DNA of 64,000 bases from Zelonia costaricensis (taxonomy: Eukaryota > Euglenozoa > Kinetoplastea > Trypanosomatida > Trypanosomatidae), in contig JASAOO010003543.1 of the NCBI GenBank assembly GCA_030849075.1, forward strand, positions 49,789 through 113,788, read 5' to 3'. Positions 1 through 11,144 of this stretch are shown here, one piece after another (the stretch's first letter is position 1; the number at the start of each line of letters is the position of its first letter). The translations under genes and the position numbers were made by a program. The notes under the pieces were generated by a model. The model had not been told where the DNA came from, ran no database searches, and was given only the letters and a program-made list of their open reading frames with translations.

Positions 1-3000
1 GGAGAAGGCGAGGGGGAGGCGGAGGGGGGACCCGGCACGGCACGGGTGCCTGTCTCCAGCAGCAGCCGTCGAGGCAGTGGGGAGGTGGGGACCCGCGTGG
101 TGTGCACTGATGGAAGTGGCTGCCGCACGCACCGCAGCACACCGTCGTCGTCGCAGCAGCAGCCAGGCAGCGTGTCGAGTCTCGTGATCGCCCCATCCTC
201 GCACCCGCCGCCACTCCCCGCTCCACTGTCTGGCGCTGCGGAGGCGCCGGGCTCATCGACGGAGTTGACGAGCAGCGCCGTTACCGCCGCGTCCGTGTCG
301 GCCCCCGCGACGTGGCCCATACGCGACCCCACCCCGCCGCGCCTGGGTGGGGTGCCGGTCGCCGGTGCGGGCCTGCTGCCGCTTGGACCGCTGACGTCTG
401 CCACAGGGGCGGTGCGGCACCGCACCGTCTTCGCCTTCAGCTCCGTGCGGGCCGCCGCGCCGCTGCACGCTGAGGCGTCGTCGAAGGAGGCCGCGGAGGA
501 CTGGGCCGCATGTGCGGCAACGACATCGGCACCGACGTGCGACGAGGCGTATGCCGTGGCTGCTGAGAGTCCGACGCGGATGGCGATGAGGGCAGAGAGC
601 CCAGCTGCACCACCACAGTCGCCGCCCCGCATCGCAGCAGAGGCCGGGCACTCCGCGCACTCCAGCTCACCACCAGGCGAGGCCGCGTCGGTGCCATCTG
701 CAACGATGCTCGATGTGCATCATCACGTGGCTGAGGCCATGCAGCCGCAGCCCGAGCCTGCTAATGCTGCCGCTCCTCCTTGTGATCGCATCGGCTCTGA
801 TATGCCCCCGCCTCCGCACGCGATCGCGCCGATGCCGCCTCCGCCGACCACGGCGGCGCTCGCGGCGCTGAGTGCGAGGCCCGCGCAGGCCGTTCGGCCA
901 GGCCGGACGTGCTTCACACTGCACTCCAGCGGCCCCGTGCCTGCCACGGCGGAGAGCGTGGTGCCCACCGGGGTGGCTGGCGAGCCGCTTGGCACGGTGG
1001 GCGCAGTGGCAGGCGCATCCTCGACATGGCCAGCCGGCGCCCCTGATGCGGTGTCTGCGCACCCTGCAGAGCACAGTGCAGGGGCCGTCGATGCGCCCCG
1101 CGCTGCGCTGCACCAGAGGGGCACGGTGGCATGCACGGCAACAGCCGAGCTGGTCGTGCCGTCCGCTGCACAGCCGCCACCTCTCCGTCCCCAAGCACTC
1201 GCTGACCCTCAGCACCACAGCGCGGTGGAGACTCGAGAGGAGGCACCGGCCATCGCCAGTGGGACGGCTGCGGTGGCTTACCCATCGGCGCCACTCGTAC
1301 CACCGCACTCACCGCTGTGGCCGCAGGACGCACAGAAATTCGCGGCGATGCCACCTACCGTCACAGCCGTCCAGCCTTCTGCAGACGACATGCGCGCCAC
1401 CGCGCAGCAGGTAATCGCACCCGACGCGGTGGGGAGCCCAACGACTCTGCCACTAGAGGCGATGGCCCGTGCAGCGCCCGAAGTGGCGGTGGCGACGGCT
1501 CGGCTGTGCAGCGACGGACTCGAAGGCAAGACACCATCCGAGCCGAGTCCCGCCGCGCGACCACCACCACCACCACCACTACCACTACCACCACCACCAC
1601 GCGCCGATCTCTTCTACGATCTGCCGCGCGACGTGGGTGCCTTCTACGCCAGCCAGCGCGGCGTCACGAGGCTGTACGACTGGCAGGACGAGCTTCTCAC
1701 GCGGCCGGAGGTGCGGCGGGGCGGCAGCTTCATCTACAGCCTCCCGACCAGCGGTGGCAAGACGCTCGTGGCGGAGCTGAGCCTGCTGCGGTGCGTGCTC
1801 AATCGAGGCAAGTCGTGCTTCCTCGTGCTGCCCTTCGTGTCGCTCGCAGAGGAGAAGACGGCGGCCCTGCAGCCCCTCACATCAACTTTCGACTTCGCCG
1901 TGGACGGTCACTACGGCAGCGCCGGCCGCTTCCCGCTGTGCAAGGCGCCGGCCATCTACGTGTGCACCATCGAGAAGGCGAACTCGCTGCTCAACTACAT
2001 GCTGGAAGAGGGCCGCACAGACGAAATCGGGGCTGCCGTGGTGGACGAGTTGCACATGGTGGGCGAGTCCCGGCGTGGGGCGACGCTGGAACTCTTCCTG
2101 TCCAAGCTCCTCATGATCGACTCCGCGCGGCAGCAGGCGCGGCAGCAGCAGCAGGCGGCGGCACAGTGGGAGGAGGAGGCGACAGGCGCCGCCGCCGCCG
2201 CCGCCGCCGCGCACCGGGGCGGCAGCAGTGCGGGTGCCGAGGTGGTGGACTGGGAGGCGGAGTGGGCGCTGGCCGAGGCCGAGGCCGCCGCCGCCGCGGA
2301 GGAGGACGCAGCGCAGGCGCACGGCGGCGGCACCCCCGCGCCACCGCTCGCGGCGCACGACACCGCGCGTCCGACAGCGCCTGACGCTGGGCCGCTGCAG
2401 ATCATTGGCATGAGCGCCACCGTCCCCAACCTCGCCACCCTCGCGGAGTGGCTGCGGGCGGCCTGGTTTGAGCGCGACTTCCGCCCCGTTCCGCTGCACG
2501 CCTACAGCGTCGTTGGCGGCATGGTGCTGCGCGATGGGCAGCACAACGAGCGCAACTTGTGCGGCTCCACCGTCACGCAGCACCTGCTGGAGCTCGCCAC
2601 GGAGCTGCCCGACGCCTCGGTGCTCGTCTTCTGCGCGAGTCGGCAGCAGTGCGTGGACACCGCGAAGGGCATTGTGAACTACCTGAAGGCACACGCCATC
2701 GCCGGGCAGCAGGAGCATCCGCCGCATCAGCTGCCGGCTGATGGGTCGTACGTGACGGTGATGGGCGTGCCCATTGCTGGCCTTGCCAAGGGTCACGCGG
2801 CGGCTGCCGCAGTGGCCGCACTGCCGCATGCCCACACCTCCTCGCCGGCTATCCGCAGCCTCCTCGCCGACCTCGAGGCGCTGGCGCACTACGAGGCATC
2901 GCAGCTCAGCGAGATCGTGCCCTCCGGCGTGGCCTTCCACCACGGCGGGCTGCTGGCAGAGGAGCGAGACCTGATCGAGACGGCGTTCCGCCGCAAGCAC

Positions 3001-4755
3001 GTCCGCATCCTGTGCTGCACCTCCACCCTCGCCGCGGGCGTCAACCTGCCGGCGCGGCGCGTCATTATCAAGACGCCGTATGTCGGTCGCGAGTTCCTCA
3101 CCAAGTCGCGCTACCTGCAGATGTGCGGCCGCGCAGGTCGGTCCGGACTGGACCCGTACGGGGAGTCCTACCTGCTTCTGAGCCGCCGCGACCAGTCCCG
3201 CGGCCACGCGCTGATGCACGCGTCGGTGGAGCCGTGCTGCAGCCAGATATTTGAGGACGAGCAGACCCTGACGCGCTCGCTGCTGGAGTGCGTTGGGGTG
3301 GGGCTGGTGACGGACCGCGTCGGCGCCACGGCGTGGGGGGACGCGCTGCTGAGCCGCTGGGCGGTGGGCCCTGTCGCGCCGAGCTGGCACGCGCACATGG
3401 CGGCGGCGCTGTCGCCAACGCCGGTCTGCACGAGTGCCACGACTGGACTGCTTGTGGGTGGCACTGCAGGGGGCACAGCTGTGAAGGAGCTCCGCGCAGC
3501 GGAGGACTGCACCGCTGCGGCCGAGACGCTGGTAGCGACTGCGGAGAACTCGGACGACAGCCGGTCGCTGCCGCTGCTGCCGCCGCCGCTGCTGTCCGCC
3601 GACGCCCGCTTTTCTCTTGTGCCGCCGGCGGCCATGACGGCCGTGCTGCGGCTCTCCCTCACCTCCCTCGCGCGGTGCGGCTTGATTCGCGTCTCGCAGC
3701 CTGCGGCTGCTACAGCTGCTGCGGGGGAGGTCGATGGCGCCATCGACGGGGCGCAAGGCACCGCCGCGGTGGGCGGGAAGTCGACCTGCGCCGCGCCCAC
3801 CGCCGCGATGGACGCGGAGGCGTTGCTGAGCATTGCCTTTGCGAGCGCCCGCACCACGTCCGACTGCGGTGCGGCCGCGGTGCCGGCGGTGCAACTCCGT
3901 GCCACCCCATTCGGCAGCTCCTCGGTGCGCTCGTGCTTCAGCGTGGAGGAGGCGTTGCTGCTGCGCGATGAGCTGGAGGGGCTGCGACACACGGGTCTGA
4001 TCCTCGCCGACGACCTGCACCTCTGCTACTTCCTCACCCCGCTGCGGGAGGTGGGGGAGTGTAACTGGGAGCTGCTGCGGCTGATGATGTCGCGCATGAG
4101 CGACAGCCGGCAGCGCATCGCCAGCCTGCTCGGCGTGGATGCGTATTTCATCGATCAGCAGGCGATGGGCCTTGGGGGCCCGATGCAGGTCACGGAGGAG
4201 GGCCGCCGTCGTCTCTTCACAGCCAAGCGCTTCTACGTGGCCCTCATGCTGGCCGACGTGCTGGCGGAGGTACCCATGGCCATCGTGGAGCAGCGCTACA
4301 GCGTGAACCGCGGCCAGCTGCAGAACCTCATGCGGTCGGCCTCGATGTTCAGCAGCTCCATCACGAGCTTCTGCCACGCGATGGAGTGGTACTCGCTCGA
4401 GGCGGTGCTTTCATCCTTTGTGAAGCGGCTCGGCTTCGGCGTCAAGCCGGACTTGCTGCCACTGATGGAGATCCGCGGCATGCAGCCGCCGCGCGCACGG
4501 GCGCTGTGGAACGCCGGCTTCAAGAAGCTGTCCCTGATCGCCGCGGCGGACGCCGACGACATGGTGGCCAAGGTGAAGTCCATGAACCCACCAGACAGCA
4601 AGGCGGCCAAGTTCTTCACGAAGCGGTCGGCTCTCATGGCTATACGCGAGGCGAACCTCACCCTACAGTCCCAGATTCAGGAGAAGAAGGGCGAGCTGCA
4701 GGAGCTGACGGTGCGTGGCGGCGACGGCATCGGCATGCTGCGCGGCGTGCGCTGA
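1..4755 (+). CDS. HELQ/POLQ-type superfamily 2 DNA helicase (5' end beyond window)
   Basis: The frame is open from the first base and its first in-window ATG is only at 580, so the true start probably lies upstream; 1584 codons are visible. About 520 residues of Ala/Pro/Ser-rich, probably disordered sequence precede the helicase core. Core motifs seen: Walker A TSGGKT with GKT at 1756-1764, motif II DELH at 2044-2055, motif III MSAT at 2410-2421, and motif VI QMCGRAGR at 3118-3141. The end has a helix-hairpin-helix-like segment near 4460-4560, as in Hel308/HELQ/POLQ helicases. No polymerase domain follows, so this matches the helicase-only POLQ/HELQ class, which acts in nuclear DNA repair and replication-fork processing. 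A roughly 90-residue Ala/Gln/Glu-rich insertion (2125-2385) separates motifs II and III. The family is sure; HELQ versus split POLQ is not settled. Confidence 0.88.
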   Translation, partial: GEGEGEAEGGPGTARVPVSSSSRRGSGEVGTRVVCTDGSGCRTHRSTPSSSQQQPGSVSSLVIAPSSHPPPLPAPLSGAAEAPGSSTELTSSAVTAASVSAPATWPIRDPTPPRLGGVPVAGAGLLPLGPLTSATGAVRHRTVFAFSSVRAAAPLHAEASSKEAAEDWAACAATTSAPTCDEAYAVAAESPTRMAMRAESPAAPPQSPPRIAAEAGHSAHSSSPPGEAASVPSATMLDVHHHVAEAMQPQPEPANAAAPPCDRIGSDMPPPPHAIAPMPPPPTTAALAALSARPAQAVRPGRTCFTLHSSGPVPATAESVVPTGVAGEPLGTVGAVAGASSTWPAGAPDAVSAHPAEHSAGAVDAPRAALHQRGTVACTATAELVVPSAAQPPPLRPQALADPQHHSAVETREEAPAIASGTAAVAYPSAPLVPPHSPLWPQDAQKFAAMPPTVTAVQPSADDMRATAQQVIAPDAVGSPTTLPLEAMARAAPEVAVATARLCSDGLEGKTPSEPSPAARPPPPPPLPLPPPPRADLFYDLPRDVGAFYASQRGVTRLYDWQDELLTRPEVRRGGSFIYSLPTSGGKTLVAELSLLRCVLNRGKSCFLVLPFVSLAEEKTAALQPLTSTFDFAVDGHYGSAGRFPLCKAPAIYVCTIEKANSLLNYMLEEGRTDEIGAAVVDELHMVGESRRGATLELFLSKLLMIDSARQQARQQQQAAAQWEEEATGAAAAAAAAHRGGSSAGAEVVDWEAEWALAEAEAAAAAEEDAAQAHGGGTPAPPLAAHDTARPTAPDAGPLQIIGMSATVPNLATLAEWLRAAWFERDFRPVPLHAYSVVGGMVLRDGQHNERNLCGSTVTQHLLELATELPDASVLVFCASRQQCVDTAKGIVNYLKAHAIAGQQEHPPHQLPADGSYVTVMGVPIAGLAKGHAAAAAVAALPHAHTSSPAIRSLLADLEALAHYEASQLSEIVPSGVAFHHGGLLAEERDLIETAFRRKHVRILCCTSTLAAGVNLPARRVIIKTPYVGREFLTKSRYLQMCGRAGRSGLDPYGESYLLLSRRDQSRGHALMHASVEPCCSQIFEDEQTLTRSLLECVGVGLVTDRVGATAWGDALLSRWAVGPVAPSWHAHMAAALSPTPVCTSATTGLLVGGTAGGTAVKELRAAEDCTAAAETLVATAENSDDSRSLPLLPPPLLSADARFSLVPPAAMTAVLRLSLTSLARCGLIRVSQPAAATAAAGEVDGAIDGAQGTAAVGGKSTCAAPTAAMDAEALLSIAFASARTTSDCGAAAVPAVQLRATPFGSSSVRSCFSVEEALLLRDELEGLRHTGLILADDLHLCYFLTPLREVGECNWELLRLMMSRMSDSRQRIASLLGVDAYFIDQQAMGLGGPMQVTEEGRRRLFTAKRFYVALMLADVLAEVPMAIVEQRYSVNRGQLQNLMRSASMFSSSITSFCHAMEWYSLEAVLSSFVKRLGFGVKPDLLPLMEIRGMQPPRARALWNAGFKKLSLIAAADADDMVAKVKSMNPPDSKAAKFFTKRSALMAIREANLTLQSQIQEKKGELQELTVRGGDGIGMLRGVR

Positions 4756-4906
4756 TGCCTCCCTTCCAGCGTAGATGTGGCGTGCAAGGGTGGAGGGAGG
4801 GAGGATCGGAAGATGCCCGTGTATCTAGACACCGTGCGACTCTCTGTCCCCCTCCGTTGTTGTGCAGGCGCACGCAAGCTGATTGGCCTGGTCTTTGCTT
4901 CCTCCG

Positions 4907-4943
<37 letters not shown>

Positions 4944-5613
4944 GGTATGGCATGTGTGCTGTCGCTGTCGTGCCCTCTGCTTTGCCCGCCGCTCTCTCGA
5001 TGTGGGGGAGTGTGTGAGGGTGTGGGCCAACCGCCATCCCCGTCCCCTCCATGCGACTGTGCGCCCCTGCACGGCGTCACCGCCTCCAGAATTCAACAAC
5101 AAAAAAGGAATCAGGGAATGCTCAGCGCACGCGTGATGCGGCCGCGCGTGTGCACGCGCTTTGGGCTGATGCCTCTCTCTCCTGCTTACTCTGTCTCCCC
5201 GGCGTGGTGGCGGTTTCATGTGAGAGGCGCAACACCGGTACTCCAGGAGACTGGGAGGGATGGAGGGAGGGGGCACTATCGCCATTGAAGCCTCGGCGTG
5301 GCAGCTTGGTCGTGGCAGCTTGGCGGGCGGCCGCTGCGCCACTGTCTTCCTCATGCATCGCGAGCAAGCAGCACGGGCTGCCGGGCGCTCTGCTCCTTCT
5401 GTCCGTCTTCACGGCACTCGTGTCTTCGCACCCTTCTCACCACCACCGCGACGACGACGACGGCCACCACTTGGCTCTCTCACGTATTCCGGAAAAAAAA
5501 AAAACGCCACGCGACGCGCGCATCAGCTGGCGCGCCTTCGGGAGAGTGCACACACTCACCTTAGCACGCTCCCTTCTCTCTTTCGCACCTCACACTAGCA
5601 CAGACTCGCGGCG
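4756..5613 (+). other. intergenic region with (GT)17 tract
   Basis: No credible gene. It holds an uninterrupted GT tract at 4909-4942, about 150 bases after the helicase stop, and an A12-type run near 5492-5503. The last 100 bases are C/T-rich, consistent with a trans-splice acceptor zone for the next gene. Confidence 0.6.
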
Positions 5614-6108
5614 ATGTCCCTTGCTGACAGCGTAGCCGCGCAGGTCGGCGGGGTCATTGCCCTGCTGATGACTTGTGCGCTCTGCGCGGCGCTTGTGTAC
5701 GTCTCGATTGATAAGAACTGCAGCCGTGTACCGGTGCTGCAGCACGCCACCGTCGCCATCGCGCTCGTCCCGCTGTCCTTCGTGCTTGCGAACGTCGTCG
5801 TCGTCACCTACAACGGGCTCGGCGACACACTCCGCACCTTCGCGAAGGAGAACGCTAAGGAGCTGCCGTGGCCGCTCGTGTACGCCATCGCGGCGGTGCG
5901 TCCGCTGGTGGCGCAGACGGGGCTGGCAGAGACGATGTGGATGGCGTGCCTGCTGTTCACCGCATACGCTGTGACGAGGGTCTGGCACCATTTGGTTGAT
6001 ATCCTTCGCCTCCTCAAGGCGTCGCGGCGTCGGCTGCTGCTGCCCGAGATGCGCGAACTGCGCCGGCAGGAGGAGGCACAGCAGGCCAAGGCACAGAAGC
6101 GCCGCTGA
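5614..6108 (+). CDS. small three-pass membrane protein, unknown function
   Basis: 164 residues starting at an ATG 24 bases after pyrimidine-rich leader sequence. Three hydrophobic segments are visible at about residues 11-30, 44-66 and 108-128. The C-terminal 30 residues are strongly basic and Glu/Gln-rich, likely a cytosolic helical tail (ends KAQKRR). There is no clear cleavable signal peptide and no motif I recognise. GC-rich third positions match the neighbouring genes, supporting real coding. It may be an ER or mitochondrial membrane protein of a kinetoplastid-conserved family, but that is a guess. Its neighbours, a helicase and Mog1, give no functional hint. Confidence 0.75.
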   Translation: MSLADSVAAQVGGVIALLMTCALCAALVYVSIDKNCSRVPVLQHATVAIALVPLSFVLANVVVVTYNGLGDTLRTFAKENAKELPWPLVYAIAAVRPLVAQTGLAETMWMACLLFTAYAVTRVWHHLVDILRLLKASRRRLLLPEMRELRRQEEAQQAKAQKRR

Positions 6109-6690
6109 GTGCGACCGATTTGGGCTTTGCACTGGAGTGAGTCTCGATGTGGGTGCACACGCGGATGCGCAGGAATGACATGCCTGACCTTGTTGATGCG
6201 TACACCGCGCGCTGGCGTGCGTATGCGTGTTTGTGTGTGCGTGCGTGTGTGTGTGTGTTGCAGATCACAGTTTTTCATGAAACCGGCAATCGCCGAATAC
6301 ACAAAGGGGCGGAAGGAAAGTGGAGGAGGAGGCTGTGATGCACATGAGTAGGACTCCCACGTGTCCGTCCCTCTTCTGTCTGCCCTCCCCCGTGCGCCCA
6401 TCGACGTGCAGTCGGATGCGCGCGGACTCGGATGCACGCCCATGACGCCGTACACCTTCGCCACCGCTTCCCGCTCCCCCCTTCTCCCGTGCATCGTCCA
6501 CTCGCACAGCACGACGCACCACAACGCGACGCCGCGGCAGGGCCCCTTTCACCTCCCCCGAGGCGTCCGTAGTTGCATCCCTCCTCCACCACAGCCCTCG
6601 TGCTTGTGTCCACTGCCCGCTGAACAATCCTTCGCGCCTTCAGCCCCCCTCCCCCCCTCCCCCCCCACACACACGCACACGGTTTGGGCA
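6109..6690 (+). other. intergenic region with TG-rich then C-rich DNA
   Basis: No gene seen. TG-rich sequence (6218-6260) follows the upstream stop. The downstream half is C/T-rich and ends in a short CA run (6666-6680) directly before the Mog1 ATG. Confidence 0.6.
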
Positions 6691-7308
6691 ATGCAGACCA
6701 TCGACCTCTACGGCGGGGCGATGCGCATGTGCCTGCCCGACACCTTTACCGACGCCTCCAACTACCGTCAGGTGCCAGACAACCAAGAGGTTTACACAGA
6801 CGCGGAGACGGGTGCCTGCGTGATCGTGGAGCTCCTGAGTCGGCAGCGCGACGTGCCAAACGCCGAGGCCGGCACCTTCTTCTTCTTCGACCTCGCGAGG
6901 GACAACGGGTGCGCGCGGGAGGACGTGGCAGGGCTCGAGACGGCGCCGCTGCCGCTGTCCGCCTGCCACAAACTCGCCGCCACCTCCGCGACGCCGTCCG
7001 CAGCCGCCAGCCGTGCGAAGGCGTGCGACTACGCGTGCCTCACGACGGGGCTGCAGCGCATTGCAAAGTTTAACGAGGCGGGCCGCGAGAACGCCGTTGC
7101 TGTGGCTCTGGCCGTGCTGCGCTTTGACGTGCCGGTCGCCACGGAGGTGCTCGTCTCTCTCTCCTGCCCGGCGGCCGTGCACCCCGGCAGCTCCGAGGCA
7201 CGTGTCGTGCGCCGCCTGCTGGACGCGCAGGAGCGGCAGCACATTGTCCAGGCTGCCCTGGAGTCGCTGGAAGTCGTGGACTGGGGCCTCTTCGTTCCCG
7301 AGGCGTGA
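6691..7308 (+). CDS. MOG1: Mog1-like Ran-binding protein
   Basis: 205 residues. The start resembles the Mog1 signature: MQTIDLYGGAMRMCLP, then the conserved DASNYRQVPDNQEVY around residues 21-35 and VIVELL. In other eukaryotes Mog1 binds the GTPase Ran, promotes nucleotide release and supports nuclear protein import; the same role here is inference. The frame stays open 330 bases upstream from a GTG, but that part translates to Pro/His-rich leader sequence, and the Mog1 homology begins exactly at the ATG used here. A Ser/Ala-rich insertion near residues 94-110 lies in the middle of the fold. Length is close to the family norm (about 190-220). Confidence 0.85.
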   Translation: MQTIDLYGGAMRMCLPDTFTDASNYRQVPDNQEVYTDAETGACVIVELLSRQRDVPNAEAGTFFFFDLARDNGCAREDVAGLETAPLPLSACHKLAATSATPSAAASRAKACDYACLTTGLQRIAKFNEAGRENAVAVALAVLRFDVPVATEVLVSLSCPAAVHPGSSEARVVRRLLDAQERQHIVQAALESLEVVDWGLFVPEA

Positions 7309-7935
7309 GCGTTGACTCATTTTCGTGCACTGTGGCGATGCGCGAGTCTTGTGTGCGTGGGACGTGCGAGCTGGTGGTGGCTCGTGCCTGTGCGGCGCTC
7401 GACGCCGCTCATCACGCTCTACGCGCACTTTACGTCCTTCGACGAAGGCTGCCACAATCACCGCGACACCGGCGTGCACAAAGGCAGACTCTCAAGTCAG
7501 AGCATCTATGCAAGATGGGACAAGTTTGCTTCTCTTGAGCGATGCACGTGTGCGTGTGTGTGTGTGAAGTCCAACACGTAGGCGGGCTTGATGCTGTCGT
7601 GCACCTGCCACTCTGTTCTCCCGCCTCCCTGTCTCTCGCTGGCGTGCTTGCCCTTCTATTCCCCCCTCCTCCCTCCTCCCTCGTCCCTCCCCCGCTGCGT
7701 CACCCACCCTCGTGCCCCGTCCACCTCCCGGTCCTCACCTCTTCCAGCTTTCCCACACGCAAACCCCACACAGCTACACCGCCCGATTCTTGCTCTTCAC
7801 CCCACCCTAACGAGCACCGGCTCTCTCGTATCTCGATCTTAACGTTACTTGTCTTCTTTCTCTTCGTGGTCGTCCCGAAGTCTTCCACCGCGTCGTGCGA
7901 CCCTCCTCTCCCACCCCACCCCCCTACCCACCGCC
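7309..7935 (+). other. intergenic region
   Basis: No gene seen. A short TG tract (7550-7566) lies in the presumed 3' UTR. From about 7610 the DNA is strongly C/T-rich up to the next ATG, with a candidate acceptor AG at 7879-7880. Confidence 0.55.
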
Positions 7936-9138
7936 ATGTCCTCGCTCAAGGCGCAGCTCGACCAGATGGTCAAGGACGTGCAGCCGCAGGTGATCGAGTG
8001 GCGCCGCCACATCCACGCCAACCCCTGCCTCAGCCACCACGAGGGCCCCACCACCGCGTACGTGCAGGGCATCCTCGAGTCGATGCCGGGCACCCTCGCG
8101 ATCTCGAACCCAACCAAGACGAGCATTATCGCAGACCTGAAGGGCGGCGCGGGCGAGGGCCCAATGATCGCGCTGCGCGCCGACATGGACGCGCTGCCGC
8201 TGACGGAGGAGACGGACGTACCCTTCAAGTCGCAGAACCCCGGCGTGATGCACGCGTGCGGGCACGACACGCACACTGCCTGTCTGATGGGTGCGGTGAA
8301 GGTGCTCTGCGAGATGCAGGAGAAGATCAAGGGTACAGTGCGCTTCGTGTTCCAGCACGCAGAGGAGGTGAGCCCGAGCGGCGCGAAGCAGATGGTGGAG
8401 GCCGGCGCGATGGAGGGCGTGGACATGGTCTTCGGTCTCCACAACAGCCCGAGCCTCGTGGTCGGCCACACCGCGTCACGCTACGGCATCGCCTCTGGCG
8501 CCGTGATTGACTTCGACATCACCGTGCACGGCACGGGTGGCCACGCGTCAACGCCGCAGCTCTGCAAGGACCCGATCGTGATTGCTGCAGATATCGTGAT
8601 GAACCTGCAGACGATCGTGTCTCGGCGCATCGCTGCGTCGAAGGTGCCGGTGATCAGCGTGACGACGCTGCACGCGGGGACGGGCAGCTTCAACGTGATC
8701 CCGGACACGGCCAACATCCGCGGCACGATTCGCGCGCTTAGTGAGGAGGGCGAGCGCGATGCGCCCCGGATGCTGGAGGAGACGGCCAACGCGATCGCGC
8801 AGCTGTACGGCGCCACGTGCACGTTCGAGTGGCCGGAGCCGGTGTACAGCATGAAGCACGACATGAAGTGCTACGAGATCATGAAGAAGGTGTGCATCGA
8901 GAAGCTGCCTGGTGGGGAGGAGACGTTTCACTTTATCGAGCAGCCCCACTTTGGGGCAGAGGACTTCTCCGAGTACGAGCGCGTCGTGCCGGGCTGCTTC
9001 GCGAACTTCGGCGTGAAGAACGAAGAGATCGGTGCCTGCCACAGCTGCCACAGCTCCGTCTACAAGGCAGACGAGGCCGGCTTCGAGTACGGCACCCGCA
9101 TCCATGTTGGCTTGATCGAGGAGCTGCTCATGTCGTGA
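7936..9138 (+). CDS. M20-family N-acyl-L-amino acid amidohydrolase / aminoacylase
   Basis: 400 residues of the M20D metallopeptidase type. Visible family features: [10 protein letters not shown], the metal-binding HACGHD at residues 106-111, [13 protein letters not shown] carrying the catalytic/metal Glu pair, an HGTGGHAS dimerisation-domain motif, and [10 protein letters not shown] near the C-terminus. Family members use two metal ions to hydrolyse N-acyl amino acids or similar amides. The exact substrate cannot be read from sequence. No signal peptide is evident, so it is probably cytosolic. The frame extends 29 codons upstream only from a TTG; homology starts at the ATG at 7936. Length is normal for the family and no catalytic residue appears to be missing. 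Confidence 0.93.
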   Translation: MSSLKAQLDQMVKDVQPQVIEWRRHIHANPCLSHHEGPTTAYVQGILESMPGTLAISNPTKTSIIADLKGGAGEGPMIALRADMDALPLTEETDVPFKSQNPGVMHACGHDTHTACLMGAVKVLCEMQEKIKGTVRFVFQHAEEVSPSGAKQMVEAGAMEGVDMVFGLHNSPSLVVGHTASRYGIASGAVIDFDITVHGTGGHASTPQLCKDPIVIAADIVMNLQTIVSRRIAASKVPVISVTTLHAGTGSFNVIPDTANIRGTIRALSEEGERDAPRMLEETANAIAQLYGATCTFEWPEPVYSMKHDMKCYEIMKKVCIEKLPGGEETFHFIEQPHFGAEDFSEYERVVPGCFANFGVKNEEIGACHSCHSSVYKADEAGFEYGTRIHVGLIEELLMS

Positions 9139-11144
9139 CGCTGGCGCTGCGCGAGGCGGCATCCTGTCTCTCTGACAACACTCGAGGAATGTCTGCTTTG
9201 CTTTCTTGCTGTACTGGGATGTCAGCGCGTCCCATCGCGACTCCCCTTGATGACACTTCAGTGCTTCTCATCTTTCTCTCTTGTGGTTCTGTGCGAGCGG
9301 CAGGAACGCCGGCAGGGCACGCTGGGGAGCACCCCGCGCAGGTGCGATACGTGAGTCGGAGTGGCACACACACACACACACACATACACAAACACAGAGT
9401 TGTGCGTAGCCGTGGGACGTCATGACTGAAGGCGCTGAATGGCCCGCGCACTCCCTCCCTCTCCATCGCTGCCCCAACCTCCCCACCGATGCCACTCGCC
9501 GATGCCGTGGGGCTGCAGCGTGCTGTGGCGCACGCCGCAGCCCCACTATGTGATTGCCTTGGCTCTCCCTTCCTTTCCCTGTTTCCCGAGTGCAGCAGCA
9601 AGCGCGCCGGTGACGCTGCCAACTCGCCTTTCCCCCTTTTCCTGATTGTGTGCTTGCGCGCGTGTTTTTAGGTTTCTCTCCGCGGGGGCCGGCCCGCCCA
9701 GGTGTTGTACAACCACGCCCCACGCTCGCGCTGCGCGACCGCCCGCCCCGCTTCCCCATCTGCCTCACTTCCCTCTTCCTTCTCTTCATCTGTGCATGCT
9801 CGTGCGCCTGCGTGCTGTCGGCCCGTCGTCCTCTCTCCCTCGCCACGCTTCCTCTTCCTGTTCGCTCCGTCTTCTCACTTGATTTCTCCACGCACGCACA
9901 CCCCAGACACACGTGCGGCGCCGCGGAGCTCGGGGTGGGAGGGGCTCGGTGGGGTACTCCGCTGTGCCGACACCATCTCTTCACGTGACGACGCCGCCTG
10001 TCTCCCACCGCTGCCCTGTCCTCAGGCCCCCTCCTCCCCTCCCCGTCTTATGGCGCCCCCCCTCCTCCTCCGCCCTCCTCACGTCCACCGCCCCTTCTCG
10101 ATCTATGCGCCACCGCGGCGGCCCGTCAGCGTTGCCAGCGTCCCTCTCTCGAGTCCCACGTGCTCGTGGCCTCCTCTAACTCTCTTTCCAAGGCACTTCG
10201 GCAAACAGAAAAGTCCACTGTGGCGCACACTCCAGCGGAGGCGATGAGAAGGCAGCTCTGCCGCAGTTGCCACCGCGAGCAGCGATGCCACGCCTCATCA
10301 CATCCTCGTCTCGTGGCCAGTGCGTGCCATCGCCTTGCACAGGACGGTGCGCACAGCAGAAGCAGCGCGTGAGTGGGCTGTTGACGTCCCTATCCCTCCC
10401 ATCCCCTCCTCCCCTTCTTCACCGCCTCAGCCCCCGTGCGCGAAGAGGGAAGGGTTGCGAGGCGAGGCTCCGCTGTGGGGCACGCGACGTGGCGTGCGGC
10501 GCGGGCACCACCGTGTTCCCCCCGTCCTGTGCGAGCCTGACAGAGGCAAAGAAGAGCAACGGCAGCCACCTCGGGTCACGTCGCGACGCCGCACCCTCCG
10601 CTAACGCCGACGTCCGCGGTCTCCACCGCTCCTCCCCAACGGGTCCTGATGTACCCGTCGGTGTCGCCGTGACCCACGGCCGCATCGCCTGCCGTCCGTA
10701 CCCCTTCCGCTGTGCGTACGACTCACTTTCTCGTACTCCCTCTCCCTCCTCTTGCTGCCTCGTCAACGATACTCACAACGGCGCCCACCCTTCCCGCCCC
10801 CTCCCCTCTCTACTACGCCGCTGCTGTTCCGCGTGTGCATCTCGGTTCCGACTGCGACACTGGTTTCAGAGTGCTGAGCAATTGCATCGTGGCCCTCACC
10901 CTGCGTCCCTGGCCCCCCCCCCTCCCCCCTACTCCCCCTCCGCGTCTTGTGCGACCTTATCTCCTTAGTACTTTCAGCCTCTCCGCTCTTTCTCTTCGCT
11001 CTTTCCGCCTTTGCTTGCTTCGCTTCGGCTCCGTCGCTTCACCCTCGTCTGACACCACTCCCTCGCTCTCGCTCTCGATACTTCTTCCTCGCGCCGACCC
11101 CGCGCTGTTGTCGCCGTCGCCGTGGTTGACTGCGACGCCGTGCT

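Noticed and set aside
1882..4377. 831-residue open frame on the minus strand
   Set aside because: It is the shadow of the helicase gene in GC-rich DNA: Arg/His/Leu-rich translation without any domain, opposite a frame with clear helicase motifs.
9702..10247. 181-residue open frame in the long gene-free region
   Set aside because: Pro/Ser/Arg/His-rich translation of pyrimidine-rich DNA with no domain and no splice-acceptor context.
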